DNA of 64,000 nucleotides from Koleobacter methoxysyntrophicus (GTDB lineage: Bacteria; Bacillota; Thermosediminibacteria; Koleobacterales; Koleobacteraceae): positions 124,001 through 188,000 of the forward strand of contig NZ_CP059066.1 in NCBI RefSeq assembly GCF_017301615.1, in the 5' to 3' direction. The notes beneath the pieces were generated by a model. The model did no database searches. It saw nothing but the letters and a program-made list of their open reading frames with translations, and was not told the DNA's origin. Shown here one piece after another: positions 42,577 to 51,160 of the stretch (the first letter of the stretch is position 1; each line of letters opens with the position of its first letter). A program made the position numbers and the translations under genes.

Positions 42577-44292
42577 ATGCCTGATAGAGATAGGAATTTC
42601 TTCCTCTATGTAAATATGGATAAATGCGAGATAGAAATAAGTAAACCCCCTGAAAAGTATTCGTCACTTGGGGGCAGGGCCTTAATTTCAAGCTTTATTC
42701 TGGATAATGTTGATCCCATATGTTCTCCATTAGGAAGGTTTAACAAATTAATTATCGCACCCGGCCTTCTTTCCCATTCTTCTATACCCTGTACCGGAAG
42801 GCTTTCAATAGGTGCAAAGAGCCCGTTAACCGGCACGATTAAGGAAAGCAATGTGGGAGGAACCGCATCAAAGGATATCTGCAGGTTGGGATACAGGGCC
42901 ATAGTCATAGAAGGCAGGCCTGAAAGCGACAAATTGTACGTTCTTGTAATAACCCCCGATAATGTAAAACTCGTTGAAAAGCCGGAACTCAAAGGGAAAG
43001 GTAATTATGAAACCGTTAAGATCTTAAAGGATGAATTCGGCAAAAGGGTTTCGGTATTATCCATAGGGCCTGCGGGTGAAATGGGAATGGCAGCAGCCGG
43101 AATAGCCGTCACAAATATTGAGGGAATGCCTTCACGTTTTGCGGGTCGCGGCGGGCTTGGAGCCGTTATGGGGTCAAAAGGAATAAAGGCCATAGTAATT
43201 GACCCTAAAAATCTGCAGCTGCCGAAACCTGTCAACAGCGAAAAGTATAAAGAACTGCTTAAAGATTATGTCTCTAGATTTAAAGAAAACCCTGTCACAT
43301 CAACGGTCCTTCCCACTTACGGAACGGCAAATATAGTAAGTATAACTCAGGAACTGGGAGCAATCCCTACAAGAAACTTCAGTGAAGGTAGATTTGAAGC
43401 TGCGGATTTAATTAACGGTTATGCCCTAAAAAGGCTTACAGATGAAAGGGGAGGTAAAACGGGCCATCCCTGTTACCCCGGCTGTATTATTAAGTGTTCA
43501 AATATCTACAATGACCCAAACGGCGGCTACCTTACATCTGGCCTTGAATATGAAACTATAGTTCTCCTGGGATCTAACTGCGGAATAGGTGACCTCGACA
43601 CCATCGCAAAGCTGGACAGGCTGTGTGATGATTATGGAATCGATACTATAGAGACCGGTGCTGCTGTAGGGGTTGCCATGGAAGCCGGGGTCTTGAATTT
43701 CGGTGATGGAGAAGGGACAATAGATTTGGTACATCAGATAGGTAGGGGTACAACCCTCGGCCGTATCCTCGGCCAGGGTGCAGGGGTTACAGGAAAGGTT
43801 TTCAATGTCTATAGGACACCCGTAGTAAAAAATCAAAGCCTTGCAGCCTATGACCCCAGGGCTTTAAAGGGCGGGGGAGTAACTTATGCAACGACCCCTA
43901 TGGGAGCAGACCATACTAACGGAAATGGATTAGGCGGAAACTCCGACCCCTTAAGACCTGAAGGACAGATAGAATATTCTAGATACTTCCAGATCGCTGC
44001 TGCATATATAGATTCCTTGGGATTATGCTGGTTTACGAGGGGGCCCCTGCTGGGTAATCTCGAGCTTCTGGCCGAGATATCTAATTCATATCTGGGATTA
44101 AATCTAACAAAGGACAGTTTCGAAATGCTCGGGAAACAGGTGATTTCCACCGAAAAAGAGTTTAATCAAAGGGCAGGATTCAATTCCAGCCATGACAGGT
44201 TGCCTGAATTCTTTAAACTGGAGCCTTTAAAACCCCATAATGTCGTATTCGATGTCCCTGACGAAGAACTTGATAATGTCCATAATTGGTGA
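42577..44292 (+). CDS. aor: aldehyde ferredoxin oxidoreductase (tungsten type)
   Basis: A 571-residue protein of the AOR family. SRFAGRGGLGAVMGSKGIKA binds the bis-pterin tungsten cofactor and phosphate, HPCYPGCIIKCSN plus the late Cys in LGLCWFTRG supply the [4Fe-4S] ligands, and GSNCGIGDLDTIAKLDRLCDD belongs to the second AOR domain (motifs shown in part). It oxidises aldehydes to acids with ferredoxin as acceptor. The shared operator with the dehydrogenase operon suggests that the aldehyde comes from amino-acid breakdown. Slightly shorter than the usual 600 residues. Confidence 0.92.
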   Translation: MPDRDRNFFLYVNMDKCEIEISKPPEKYSSLGGRALISSFILDNVDPICSPLGRFNKLIIAPGLLSHSSIPCTGRLSIGAKSPLTGTIKESNVGGTASKDICRLGYRAIVIEGRPESDKLYVLVITPDNVKLVEKPELKGKGNYETVKILKDEFGKRVSVLSIGPAGEMGMAAAGIAVTNIEGMPSRFAGRGGLGAVMGSKGIKAIVIDPKNLQLPKPVNSEKYKELLKDYVSRFKENPVTSTVLPTYGTANIVSITQELGAIPTRNFSEGRFEAADLINGYALKRLTDERGGKTGHPCYPGCIIKCSNIYNDPNGGYLTSGLEYETIVLLGSNCGIGDLDTIAKLDRLCDDYGIDTIETGAAVGVAMEAGVLNFGDGEGTIDLVHQIGRGTTLGRILGQGAGVTGKVFNVYRTPVVKNQSLAAYDPRALKGGGVTYATTPMGADHTNGNGLGGNSDPLRPEGQIEYSRYFQIAAAYIDSLGLCWFTRGPLLGNLELLAEISNSYLGLNLTKDSFEMLGKQVISTEKEFNQRAGFNSSHDRLPEFFKLEPLKPHNVVFDVPDEELDNVHNW

Positions 44293-44597
44293 ATTATCTG
44301 AAAAAATCAATCAGCATATTGATTACCTCCTTTACTGCAAAATAAAATAGCTCCTATTAGACATTTATTTTAAATCTAATAGGAGCTATTAGCTGAACTC
44401 AGCAATTAAGGTGAGCTCCATCACCTTCTGTATCGGACTGGCTTTATAAACAGAAAAGGCCGCTAAATCTGTTCTGTTTACAATTAAGTTATACATTAAA
44501 AAAGCATAAGTGGCATATATTGCTATAAAATGACAAGATATTTTATGAAAAAGGGTTTCCAAGCTGGATATTTCTACGAAATCGTTCTGTTCGGTAT
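44293..44597. other. gene-free stretch with a long inverted repeat
   Basis: A 16-base perfect inverted repeat AATAGCTCCTATTAGA / TCTAATAGGAGCTATT (44346-44361 and 44375-44390) with a 13-base centre probably ends aor transcripts, although no T run follows. A second small repeat with GAGCT cores lies at 44382-44417. No coding frame is seen in the rest. Confidence 0.5.
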
Positions 44598-44626
44598 TTG
44601 AAAAAAATATTCAAATAAATTATAAT
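44598..44626 (+). promoter_or_regulatory. sigma-A promoter of the CIRCE-controlled unit
   Basis: TTGAAA, a 17-base spacer and TATAAT. Start site expected near 44633. Confidence 0.8.
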
Positions 44627-44641
44627 TATAGCGCAAGATTA

Positions 44642-44668
44642 TTAGCACTCTTTAAAATAGAGTGCTAA
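44642..44668. promoter_or_regulatory. perfect CIRCE element (HrcA operator)
   Basis: TTAGCACTC-N9-GAGTGCTAA, identical to the consensus in both arms and spacing. It lies at about +9 to +35 of the predicted transcript. No groES, hrcA or dnaK gene follows. Confidence 0.92.
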
Positions 44669-44749
44669 TAATTCGGTAAAAAAGGGAAATGATTTGATAT
44701 CCTTTAGAAGATTAATCTTATTAAAATAATCCGGTTTTAAAATGCTCCC

Positions 44750-45538
44750 ATGATGATTCATGATTACCACTTACATGCTCAGTTTTCTAAAGACAGCGAT
44801 GCAACTATTGAAGATTATTGCAATTATGCCTGCAAGCTTGGGGTCCCCGAAATTGCGGTAACAGAGCATTTAACCTTATATGAAAAGGACAAAAATTATA
44901 CTGAATTTAACTACCGCAGTTTCATTAATGAAATCGAGCGGTGCAGCCTGCTTTTCAAAGGAAGGGTTGCAGTTAAAGCAGGGATCGAAATAGACTATCA
45001 TCCCCATTTGGAGGAAGATTTAAAGGAATTAATTTCTGAATGGGATAAGCTTGATTTTGTGATAGGGTCGATTCATTACGTAAACGGAAAATCTGTAATT
45101 AATAACTGCCTGGATAAAACCGAAGTGGATTCTCTAATATCAGATTACTTTCTCGTAATGGAGGAATTGGTCTCAAGTGGAATTTGTGATGTTGTCGGGC
45201 ACTTTGACGTTTTTCGTCGTTCAATGATTGAAAAGTTTGAAGTAGATCGTTACTTATCAGTGTTAAAAAAAGTGCTGTATAAGGTAGCTGAATGCAATAT
45301 GGCTATCGAGGTTAATACATCAGGGTTTCATCGCGGTTTAAATGATATTTTTCCCACAGGTAAAGTATTGAAACTTTTCAAAGACTTCGGGGGGAAATAC
45401 ATTACGATAGGCTCTGATGCTCACCATGTATGGGAATTAGCCAGAGAACAAACAAAAGCTATAGCCGAATTAAGAACAGCCGGGTTTAATCAAATAACCT
45501 GTTTTAAAGGGAGAAAGCCCTATCTAGTTTCTTTTTAA
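44750..45538 (+). CDS. PHP-domain phosphatase (histidinol-phosphatase-like)
   Basis: A 262-residue protein with the metal ligands of the PHP superfamily: DYHLHAQFS (first HxH), TEHLTLYEK, a Glu in AGIEIDYHP, FVIGSIHYV, VVGHFDVFRR and IGSDAHHV. It is closest to HisK/HisJ-type histidinol phosphatases, but no his gene is near. As the first gene after the CIRCE promoter and before inositol-phosphate genes, it is a candidate for dephosphorylating phospho-di-myo-inositol phosphate. ATG at 44750 has no visible Shine-Dalgarno site, a possible control point. Confidence 0.8.
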   Translation: MMIHDYHLHAQFSKDSDATIEDYCNYACKLGVPEIAVTEHLTLYEKDKNYTEFNYRSFINEIERCSLLFKGRVAVKAGIEIDYHPHLEEDLKELISEWDKLDFVIGSIHYVNGKSVINNCLDKTEVDSLISDYFLVMEELVSSGICDVVGHFDVFRRSMIEKFEVDRYLSVLKKVLYKVAECNMAIEVNTSGFHRGLNDIFPTGKVLKLFKDFGGKYITIGSDAHHVWELAREQTKAIAELRTAGFNQITCFKGRKPYLVSF

Positions 45539-45560
45539 AAACCGAAAAATAAATGTCTTC

Positions 45561-45588
45561 AATCCCCCCCTAGGGGGGTATTTTTTTG
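45561..45588 (+). terminator. terminator between PHP gene and inositol-phosphate synthase
   Basis: A short CCCCC/GGGGG stem followed by TATTTTTTT. It may end the PHP transcript or act as an attenuator before the next two genes. Confidence 0.7.
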
Positions 45589-45637
45589 CCCTGCGCAGGT
45601 GCTCTTTATTAATGTCAATGGACACCTCTTAAGCCAA

Positions 45638-45653
45638 TTGGCACCAATGCCAA
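45638..45653. promoter_or_regulatory. palindrome upstream of inositol-phosphate synthase
   Basis: TTGGCA-CCAA-TGCCAA, 40 bases before the start codon. TTGGCA could also serve as a -35, but the hexamer 17 bases on (TTATTA) is weak. Confidence 0.4.
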
Positions 45654-45693
45654 AATATCATTATTAAAAAAAAAGAAAGGAGCTGATTAAGGT

Positions 45694-46785
45694 ATGAATA
45701 AAAAAATTAAAGTTGCCATTGCAGGGGTTGGTAACTGTGCAAGTGCTCTTGTGCAGGGAATTGAGTTTTACCGCAAAAGGCCGGAAGCAGCCGGATTAAT
45801 GCATCGCGAAATCGGCGGCTATAGGCCTGAGGATATTGAAGTCGTTGCTGCATTTGACATCGATCGCCGGAAAGTAGGAAAAAAACTAAAAGAGGCGATA
45901 TTGAGCAAACCAAATTGTACAACCCTATTTGTTAAAGACCTGCCAGATTACCCTGTTGTAGTGCAAATGGGGCCTGTTTTGGATGGAGTATCTGATCATG
46001 TCCGTGATTATGATGATGACGTCAGTTTTTCTGTAGCCGATGTTGAACCCTGTGATGTCGTTGATGTCCTGCGGACAAGCGGAGCTGATATATTGATCAA
46101 CTACCTGCCGGTTGGGAGCGAGAAAGGTGCCCGCTTCTACGCTGAGGCCTGTTTAAAAGCAAAAGTCGGATTTATTAATGCGATGCCTACCTTCATCGTC
46201 TCTGACCCGGAATGGAGCAAAAGGTTTGAAGCCGAAAACATCCCCGCTATCGGTGATGACATAAAAAGCCAGCTAGGTGCTACTATCGTCCATCGTGTTC
46301 TAACCGATTTGTTTGAAAAAAGAGGGGTAAAACTTACGAAAACCTATCAGCTTAATTTTGGAGGGAATACGGATTTTTTGAACATGCTTAACAGCAGCCG
46401 CCTGACCTCCAAGAAAAAATCAAAAACAAATGCAGTTCAATCCCAGTTAAATGTACCGTTGCCGCCCGATAAAATTCATATCGGTCCCAGTGATTATGTT
46501 CCCTGGCTGAAAGACAATAAAATTTGTTATATCTTTATGGAAGGCCTGGGCTTCGGAGAGGTTCCTCTCACTATTGAAGTTAAACTATCTGTGGAAGATT
46601 CCCCAAATAGCGCAGGGGTGATTATTGACGCCATTCGATGCTTAAAAGTCGCCCAAGATAGGGGAATCGGTGGTCCGCTTACATCTGTCGCTTCCTTTAC
46701 CATGAAATCACCACCCCAGCAGTACACAGACAGTGCAGCATGCAAATACGTGGAAGAGTTTATTGCCGGAAAGAGGGAACGCTGA
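45694..46785 (+). CDS. ino1: inositol-3-phosphate synthase (myo-inositol-1-phosphate synthase)
   Basis: A 363-residue enzyme of the short bacterial/archaeal type. VAIAGVGNCASALVQGIEFY near residues 7-26 is the NAD-binding loop; DILINYLPVGSEKGARFYAE, AIGDDIKSQLGATIVHR and NFGGNTDFLNML are core catalytic regions. It isomerises glucose-6-phosphate to inositol-phosphate with bound NAD. AAAGGAG precedes ATG. Its stop overlaps the start of the bifunctional gene by one base (TGATG), so the two are coupled. Confidence 0.93.
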   Translation: MNKKIKVAIAGVGNCASALVQGIEFYRKRPEAAGLMHREIGGYRPEDIEVVAAFDIDRRKVGKKLKEAILSKPNCTTLFVKDLPDYPVVVQMGPVLDGVSDHVRDYDDDVSFSVADVEPCDVVDVLRTSGADILINYLPVGSEKGARFYAEACLKAKVGFINAMPTFIVSDPEWSKRFEAENIPAIGDDIKSQLGATIVHRVLTDLFEKRGVKLTKTYQLNFGGNTDFLNMLNSSRLTSKKKSKTNAVQSQLNVPLPPDKIHIGPSDYVPWLKDNKICYIFMEGLGFGEVPLTIEVKLSVEDSPNSAGVIIDAIRCLKVAQDRGIGGPLTSVASFTMKSPPQQYTDSAACKYVEEFIAGKRER

Positions 46786-48155
46786 TGAAGGCCGTAGTTG
46801 TTGCAGCAGGGGAAGGCAGCAGGATGCGGATGACTGCCGGAAAGGAGCCCTTCCCAAAACCTCTCCTTCCCCTTCTCGGCCTAAGAATTATTGAAAGGGT
46901 TTTTCTTGCCGCTCGAAAGGCCGGAATTAAAGAATTTGTGGTTGTAATCGGTTATCGGGGCGATGAAATTCGCCGATATCTGGGAGATGGGTCAAAATGG
47001 GGCCTTAAAATTCAGTATGCCTTTAATGAACACTGGCTAAATGGTAACGGCTATTCCCTTTTAGCAGCAAAACCGTACTTAGAATCTGAAAATCGGTTTC
47101 TTTTATTGATGGCCGACCACATTTTTGAGCCGAATCTGCTTAAACATTTTTTACAGTTTACCGACGACGAAATTAAAAAAGTCCAAAGTGATAAAAACCT
47201 TCACTTTTTAGCGGTCGATGCCTGCCCTGAAAAGGTGACTGACTTAGAAGAGGCTACAAAGGTTTATACCCGTGCGGGAAAAATTATCGCCCTGGGAAAA
47301 GAAATAAAAGACTTTAATGGTGTAGACTGCGGCATCTTCAACTTCGGGGCCGGCATTTTTGAAACAGTAGAAAAATCTTTAAAGGATAGTGGAGGCAGCC
47401 TGAGTGAAGCCTTACAGCTCGTAGTGAAAACTGGAAACCTGAGGCCTTTTGAATTCAAAAATTATTACTGGCATGATATTGATCAGAAAAAAGACCTGCA
47501 GCAGGCAAGACAGAAACTCCTGCAGCACCTGTTACCCAAAAAAGACGGAATAGTTTCCCGCTATTTTAACCGCCCAATTTCTCTAACCATAACTTCTGTG
47601 CTGGCAAATCTTTCTGCCACGCCCAACATTATATCTTTTTTCAGTTTTTCCCTCTGTCTGTTGGGAGGAGTATTGTTTGCATTGGGATACCCTTTGGCCG
47701 GCGGTTTGTTGGCACAGCTGGCTTCCATTATAGATGGGGTTGACGGGGAAATTGCCCGTTTAAAGTTTCAGGAAAGCCTGTTCGGTGCATATCTTGATTC
47801 AATCCTTGACCGTTATGGAGATGCTGCCCTTATCGGGGGGCTTACAGCCGGAAGTTTGTTAGGAGGAGCCTCTTCTCCGTCTTTTGTTCTTATAATGGGA
47901 TTCTTAGCCTTAACAGCTTCTCCGCTTTCAATGCTGGCTAAAGAAAAGTATGCAAACCTAACGGGAAAAACGTATAATCCTTTAGAACTTGACGGTTATT
48001 TGCGCTATTTCCCTTTTAATCGCGATGGCAGGCTGGCACTAATAATGCTGGGAGGCGTGTTTAACCAGCTTACAGCCACTCTCTTACTGCTGGCTTTGTT
48101 AACCAATTTGCAGGCAATATACCGTTTATTCGTAGTCCGGCAAAACCTGGGGTAG
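46785..48155 (+). CDS. bifunctional IPCT/DIPPS (CTP:inositol-1-P cytidylyltransferase and DIP-phosphate synthase)
   Basis: A 456-residue two-domain protein. Residues 1-235 are a nucleotidyltransferase (VVVAAGEGSRMRM, PKPLLPLLG, LLMADHIFEP). From about 265 a membrane CDP-alcohol phosphotransferase follows, with D-x2-DG-x2-AR-x8-G-x3-D-x3-D read as DGVDGEIARLK and FGAYLDSILD. This fusion makes CDP-inositol and joins it to inositol-1-phosphate, giving phospho-di-myo-inositol phosphate, a solute of (hyper)thermophiles. ATG at 46785 follows GAGGG; the frame beginning at 46740 would overlap ino1. Alternative: a phosphatidylinositol-type enzyme. Confidence 0.88.
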   Translation: MKAVVVAAGEGSRMRMTAGKEPFPKPLLPLLGLRIIERVFLAARKAGIKEFVVVIGYRGDEIRRYLGDGSKWGLKIQYAFNEHWLNGNGYSLLAAKPYLESENRFLLLMADHIFEPNLLKHFLQFTDDEIKKVQSDKNLHFLAVDACPEKVTDLEEATKVYTRAGKIIALGKEIKDFNGVDCGIFNFGAGIFETVEKSLKDSGGSLSEALQLVVKTGNLRPFEFKNYYWHDIDQKKDLQQARQKLLQHLLPKKDGIVSRYFNRPISLTITSVLANLSATPNIISFFSFSLCLLGGVLFALGYPLAGGLLAQLASIIDGVDGEIARLKFQESLFGAYLDSILDRYGDAALIGGLTAGSLLGGASSPSFVLIMGFLALTASPLSMLAKEKYANLTGKTYNPLELDGYLRYFPFNRDGRLALIMLGGVFNQLTATLLLLALLTNLQAIYRLFVVRQNLG

Positions 48156-48190
48156 ATAAATGCACCACCTAGCTAGCGTCAATAAACCGA

Positions 48191-48238
48191 CTGCCGATAA
48201 AAAATCAAGCCCTAGAGGGCTTGATTTTTTATCGGCAG
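48191..48238. terminator. very strong bidirectional terminator
   Basis: Two perfect 22-base arms around TAGA, with six or more A/T at the stem centre, between the convergent inositol and octopine-dehydrogenase units. Confidence 0.9.
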
Positions 48239-48269
48239 GGATTACATGCTTCTAGCACTTCTACTGCAT

Positions 48270-49439
48270 CTATGCTACAACATCCCCTTCTGCGCCTTGA
48301 GCTTCACCTTCTGCAATGCCTCTTTGGGGAATGACAACTTCTCCTTCCAGAACCAGCTGGTGTATTTGATCTACACTTAAACCTTTCAATCCCAGCTTTT
48401 CGGCCGTTCTCCCCTTTTCCCAGTAATTAATATTGTGCATCGCACTTGCCATCTCGATAACGGAATCTATAACCGGTGTGGGAACTCCTGCAATCCTTCC
48501 GAAAGAAGCGATGGGAACCAGACTCTCCGGAACATCTTCAAAAATGTACCTCACATGAACGGTATCAGGGGCCTTTAAGCCTTTGTACGCCTTTGTATTT
48601 TGAATCGCTTCATATAAGCTATTGCCTTCAGAACCGTATGTGAATTTAAGCCATTCCAGAGCCGATACGGCTTTTACCTTTAGAGCATTAGCGACTTTAA
48701 TCCTTTCCCGGTCTATTTTTTCAATCACAGATGCTACCGCAGGTGAAATGCCGTCAATATAGTACTGAAAATCCCCTTCCGTAGTCTCTATACGGGCTGA
48801 ATTCAAAAGAGTCGGTGCAGGATGGAATATTGCCCCTATATTGTTCAGGCTGGTTTCCAGTACGCTCTCTGCTGCATGAAACTGGGGATAGGCACAGGAT
48901 AATTTTTCTACTACTTTACGGGTCTTATAGGCGGGAATTGCCGCTACATCGACCCTGTCTTTAATGCTGAAAATCTTTACCCTCGCGGGGCCTACAATAC
49001 GGCAGGCGTAAATAAATGTCTGGGCTTCCGAAATTATTACTTCTTTTCTTACCCCCGTTTGTTTTATAATATTCTTGAACTCAAGGGCTCCCCCAGTCCT
49101 CCCCGGATTTAAAACTATTATCTGGTCTTCCTGGAGGAAAGGTGCTGCCATTTTAGCTATATTCCTATGACCTGTAGCGGGGGTTGTAATCATAATTATA
49201 TCAACATCCCTGATAGCTTCTTCAATATCAGTAGTTATTTTATCTAACCGGCCAAAACCGCTAACTGCACCTTCAAGATGAATGCCTCCGGTTTTTTTAA
49301 TATCCTTTAGTCTATATTCACTTCTATTATATAAATTGACCTTGAAACCCATTAATGCCAGGTGTGCAGCCATTGCACATCCGCCATTTCCCGCTCCTAC
49401 AACGGCAAACTTTATGTCTTCTCTTATTTCTGCATTCAT
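48270..49439 (-). CDS. NAD/NADP octopine/nopaline dehydrogenase family protein
   Basis: About 389 residues. The N-terminal Rossmann fold begins KFAVVGAGNGGCAMAAHLALMG, broken here for length, and continues NLYNRSEYRLKDI; the C-terminal helical domain has NNIGAIFHPAPTLLNSARIE, the signature of the opine dehydrogenase domain, with the catalytic His. Members reduce keto acid plus amino acid to opines, but many bacterial ones are uncharacterised. ATG at 49439 follows AAAGGAGG. A c-di-AMP riboswitch precedes it, so an osmotic or cell-wall role is likely. Confidence 0.87.
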   Translation of the reverse strand: MNAEIREDIKFAVVGAGNGGCAMAAHLALMGFKVNLYNRSEYRLKDIKKTGGIHLEGAVSGFGRLDKITTDIEEAIRDVDIIMITTPATGHRNIAKMAAPFLQEDQIIVLNPGRTGGALEFKNIIKQTGVRKEVIISEAQTFIYACRIVGPARVKIFSIKDRVDVAAIPAYKTRKVVEKLSCAYPQFHAAESVLETSLNNIGAIFHPAPTLLNSARIETTEGDFQYYIDGISPAVASVIEKIDRERIKVANALKVKAVSALEWLKFTYGSEGNSLYEAIQNTKAYKGLKAPDTVHVRYIFEDVPESLVPIASFGRIAGVPTPVIDSVIEMASAMHNINYWEKGRTAEKLGLKGLSVDQIHQLVLEGEVVIPQRGIAEGEAQGAEGDVVA

Positions 49440-49494
49440 GTATACATACCTCCTTTCAATTGATTCTCTTCTTCTTATATTTATACCTCTAGGA

Positions 49495-49524
49495 CAAAAA
49501 AAGCTATGGAAGGCATCCATAGCT
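49495..49524 (-). terminator. terminator of the c-di-AMP riboswitch
   Basis: Minus strand AGCTATGGA pairs with TCCATAGCT and is followed by seven T, between aptamer and start codon. Confidence 0.82.
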
Positions 49525-49539
49525 AAGGCATTTAAGCAG

Positions 49540-49692
49540 CCTCGCTAAGTTATCGACCTCCCTTTCAACGCTTACGAGGTTAGCTGTCGGATTCGGGTCG
49601 AAAGAGATAACCCTACACTTTCCCCTGATTGGGGATAGTGATTCACCCCAAAAAATGGTTCCCCCGCTTCTTTTTTAAAAAAGAATTAAGCG
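49540..49692 (-). ncRNA. cyclic di-AMP (ydaO/yuaA) riboswitch
   Basis: The complement shows the conserved blocks in order: GCGGGGGAACCA, GGGGTGAATC, TAGGGTTATCTCTTTCGACC, CGAATCCGACAGCTAACCTC, GTAAGCGTTGAAAGGGAGGTC. This is the ydaO aptamer. With the terminator at 49495 it forms a genetic-off switch on rising c-di-AMP, by analogy with the family. Confidence 0.92.
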
Positions 49693-50066
49693 TTTTAAAA
49701 GTGATAACCTATATCATAATCATATTAAACTGTCTTAGACTATTATATAATAGTTTTGCGTATTTGTCAAATGCTACCGATTAGATCAGAGTTTTTAGAA
49801 AGAAACGAATTGCTCGCCTTCGGTATTTGCCTGTTCATGTAAATTATGTTATAAAATAGATTTTAAATCCCCGAAATGGATGTGTTATAATATCTTTGTA
49901 TTAAATATTAACTCCTTTTGCCCTTCTCTGTTATATAAAAGAATACTATTATATGGAATATAAGTGAATTAAGAAAGCATATTGGCAGTTCAGGGATATT
50001 AGAAAAGATGAAAACTTTATATTGAAAATATAACAAGAGAATATAAATTAAGAAAGGACTGTGCCT
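49693..50066. other. gene-free divergent intergenic region
   Basis: AT-rich, no frame supported. It must hold the promoters of the riboswitch unit (minus) and of the hydrolase gene (plus), but no clean -35/-10 pair could be assigned. Confidence 0.4.
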
Positions 50067-51056
50067 ATGGACCCAATTACCCATGCTGCAGCCGGAATCG
50101 GCCTCGCTTCTCTCTCAGGAAGTAAATTTTCTATATGCAATCCCCTTTACATTAGCTCTTTGATCGCTTCTATAGCCCCTGACCTAGATATACTTTACAG
50201 GTTCAAAGGGGAAATAGCCTATTTAAAAAATCACCGGGGTTTTTCCCATTCGATCCCGGGGCTGCTGTGCACTGCAGTGCTTACAACAGCATTGCTGAAT
50301 ATTTTCTACCCCGATTTTTCGCCCGGTTTGATATTCCTGTGGGCTGTGATAGGTGCCTTATCCCATACTGCCCTTGACCTGTTCAATTCTTATGGTGTTA
50401 AAATCTTTCTGCCTTTTTCACGGAGGAATTATTCATTCAACCTGCTGCTGATCTTTGACCCTGTTTTGATGGTTGTGTTCCTGTCTTTGTTTTATTTGTC
50501 AAATTCCGCAAATCTTTCGCTTTATTCTATTCCGGTCCCAATAGGTTTTTTACTCGCCTATTTGCTTTTTAGGGTTTATGTTCAGCAAAGGATTAAAGCC
50601 TATCTGGGGCTTAAATATAGAAAACGAAACGTATCAGATATAATAGTTTTCCCTTCGCTTTTCAGCCTTTTTACCTGGAATTTTATTTTAGAAACACCTG
50701 AAGAATACCTTATAGGGGAAATAAAAACATACCCCAGAGGTTTCGGTTTATTGAGAAAATTAAAAAAGAGAGCTGTAAAGAGGAATATCATTGATAAGGC
50801 TCTAAATTCTAAATTAGGCAGGCTGTTCAAGGAGTTTACACCATATTTTTATGTTTACAGCTTCGAAAAAAACGGAATGCATTTTGTAAAATTCCTGGAC
50901 CTTCGTTATTTTAACGGAAGTGATTTTCTCCATACGGCCACTGCCGTATTCGACGACAGCTTCAAACTTATAGATTCCATATTCCATCCCTTTAGAAAAA
51001 ATAATAACATAAGGATTGTCGATGAAACTCTTGAATTTGCAAATCAAAGCCAGTAA
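50067..51056 (+). CDS. membrane-bound metal-dependent hydrolase (DUF457/YdjM-like)
   Basis: A 329-residue protein opening MDPITHAAAGIGLASL, with HRGFSHSIPGLL and GALSHTALDLFNSYGVKI. The three His/Asp motifs are those of the DUF457 inner-membrane hydrolases, and four or five hydrophobic segments lie in residues 20-175. The C-terminal 150 residues are soluble. Function is unknown; LexA control is known for E. coli YdjM only. ATG at 50067 after AAAGGAC. Confidence 0.82.
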   Translation: MDPITHAAAGIGLASLSGSKFSICNPLYISSLIASIAPDLDILYRFKGEIAYLKNHRGFSHSIPGLLCTAVLTTALLNIFYPDFSPGLIFLWAVIGALSHTALDLFNSYGVKIFLPFSRRNYSFNLLLIFDPVLMVVFLSLFYLSNSANLSLYSIPVPIGFLLAYLLFRVYVQQRIKAYLGLKYRKRNVSDIIVFPSLFSLFTWNFILETPEEYLIGEIKTYPRGFGLLRKLKKRAVKRNIIDKALNSKLGRLFKEFTPYFYVYSFEKNGMHFVKFLDLRYFNGSDFLHTATAVFDDSFKLIDSIFHPFRKNNNIRIVDETLEFANQSQ

Positions 51057-51160
51057 ATTAATAATTGAATTGAGTATAAGCTTATGAAATAAAAAAAGGA
51101 ATTTCTCTTATGTGTGTAGAAAAGATTTTGTTGACTTAAAAAAAAGGGGGAATTTTCAAA

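Noticed and set aside
44346-44390. Long inverted repeat as an IS end or attachment site
   Set aside because: No flanking duplication, transposase or second copy; most simply a transcription-end hairpin after aor.
45638-45660. Possible sigma-54 promoter (TTGGCAC...)
   Set aside because: The GG to GC distance is wrong for the -24/-12 elements, and the sequence is better explained as a palindrome.
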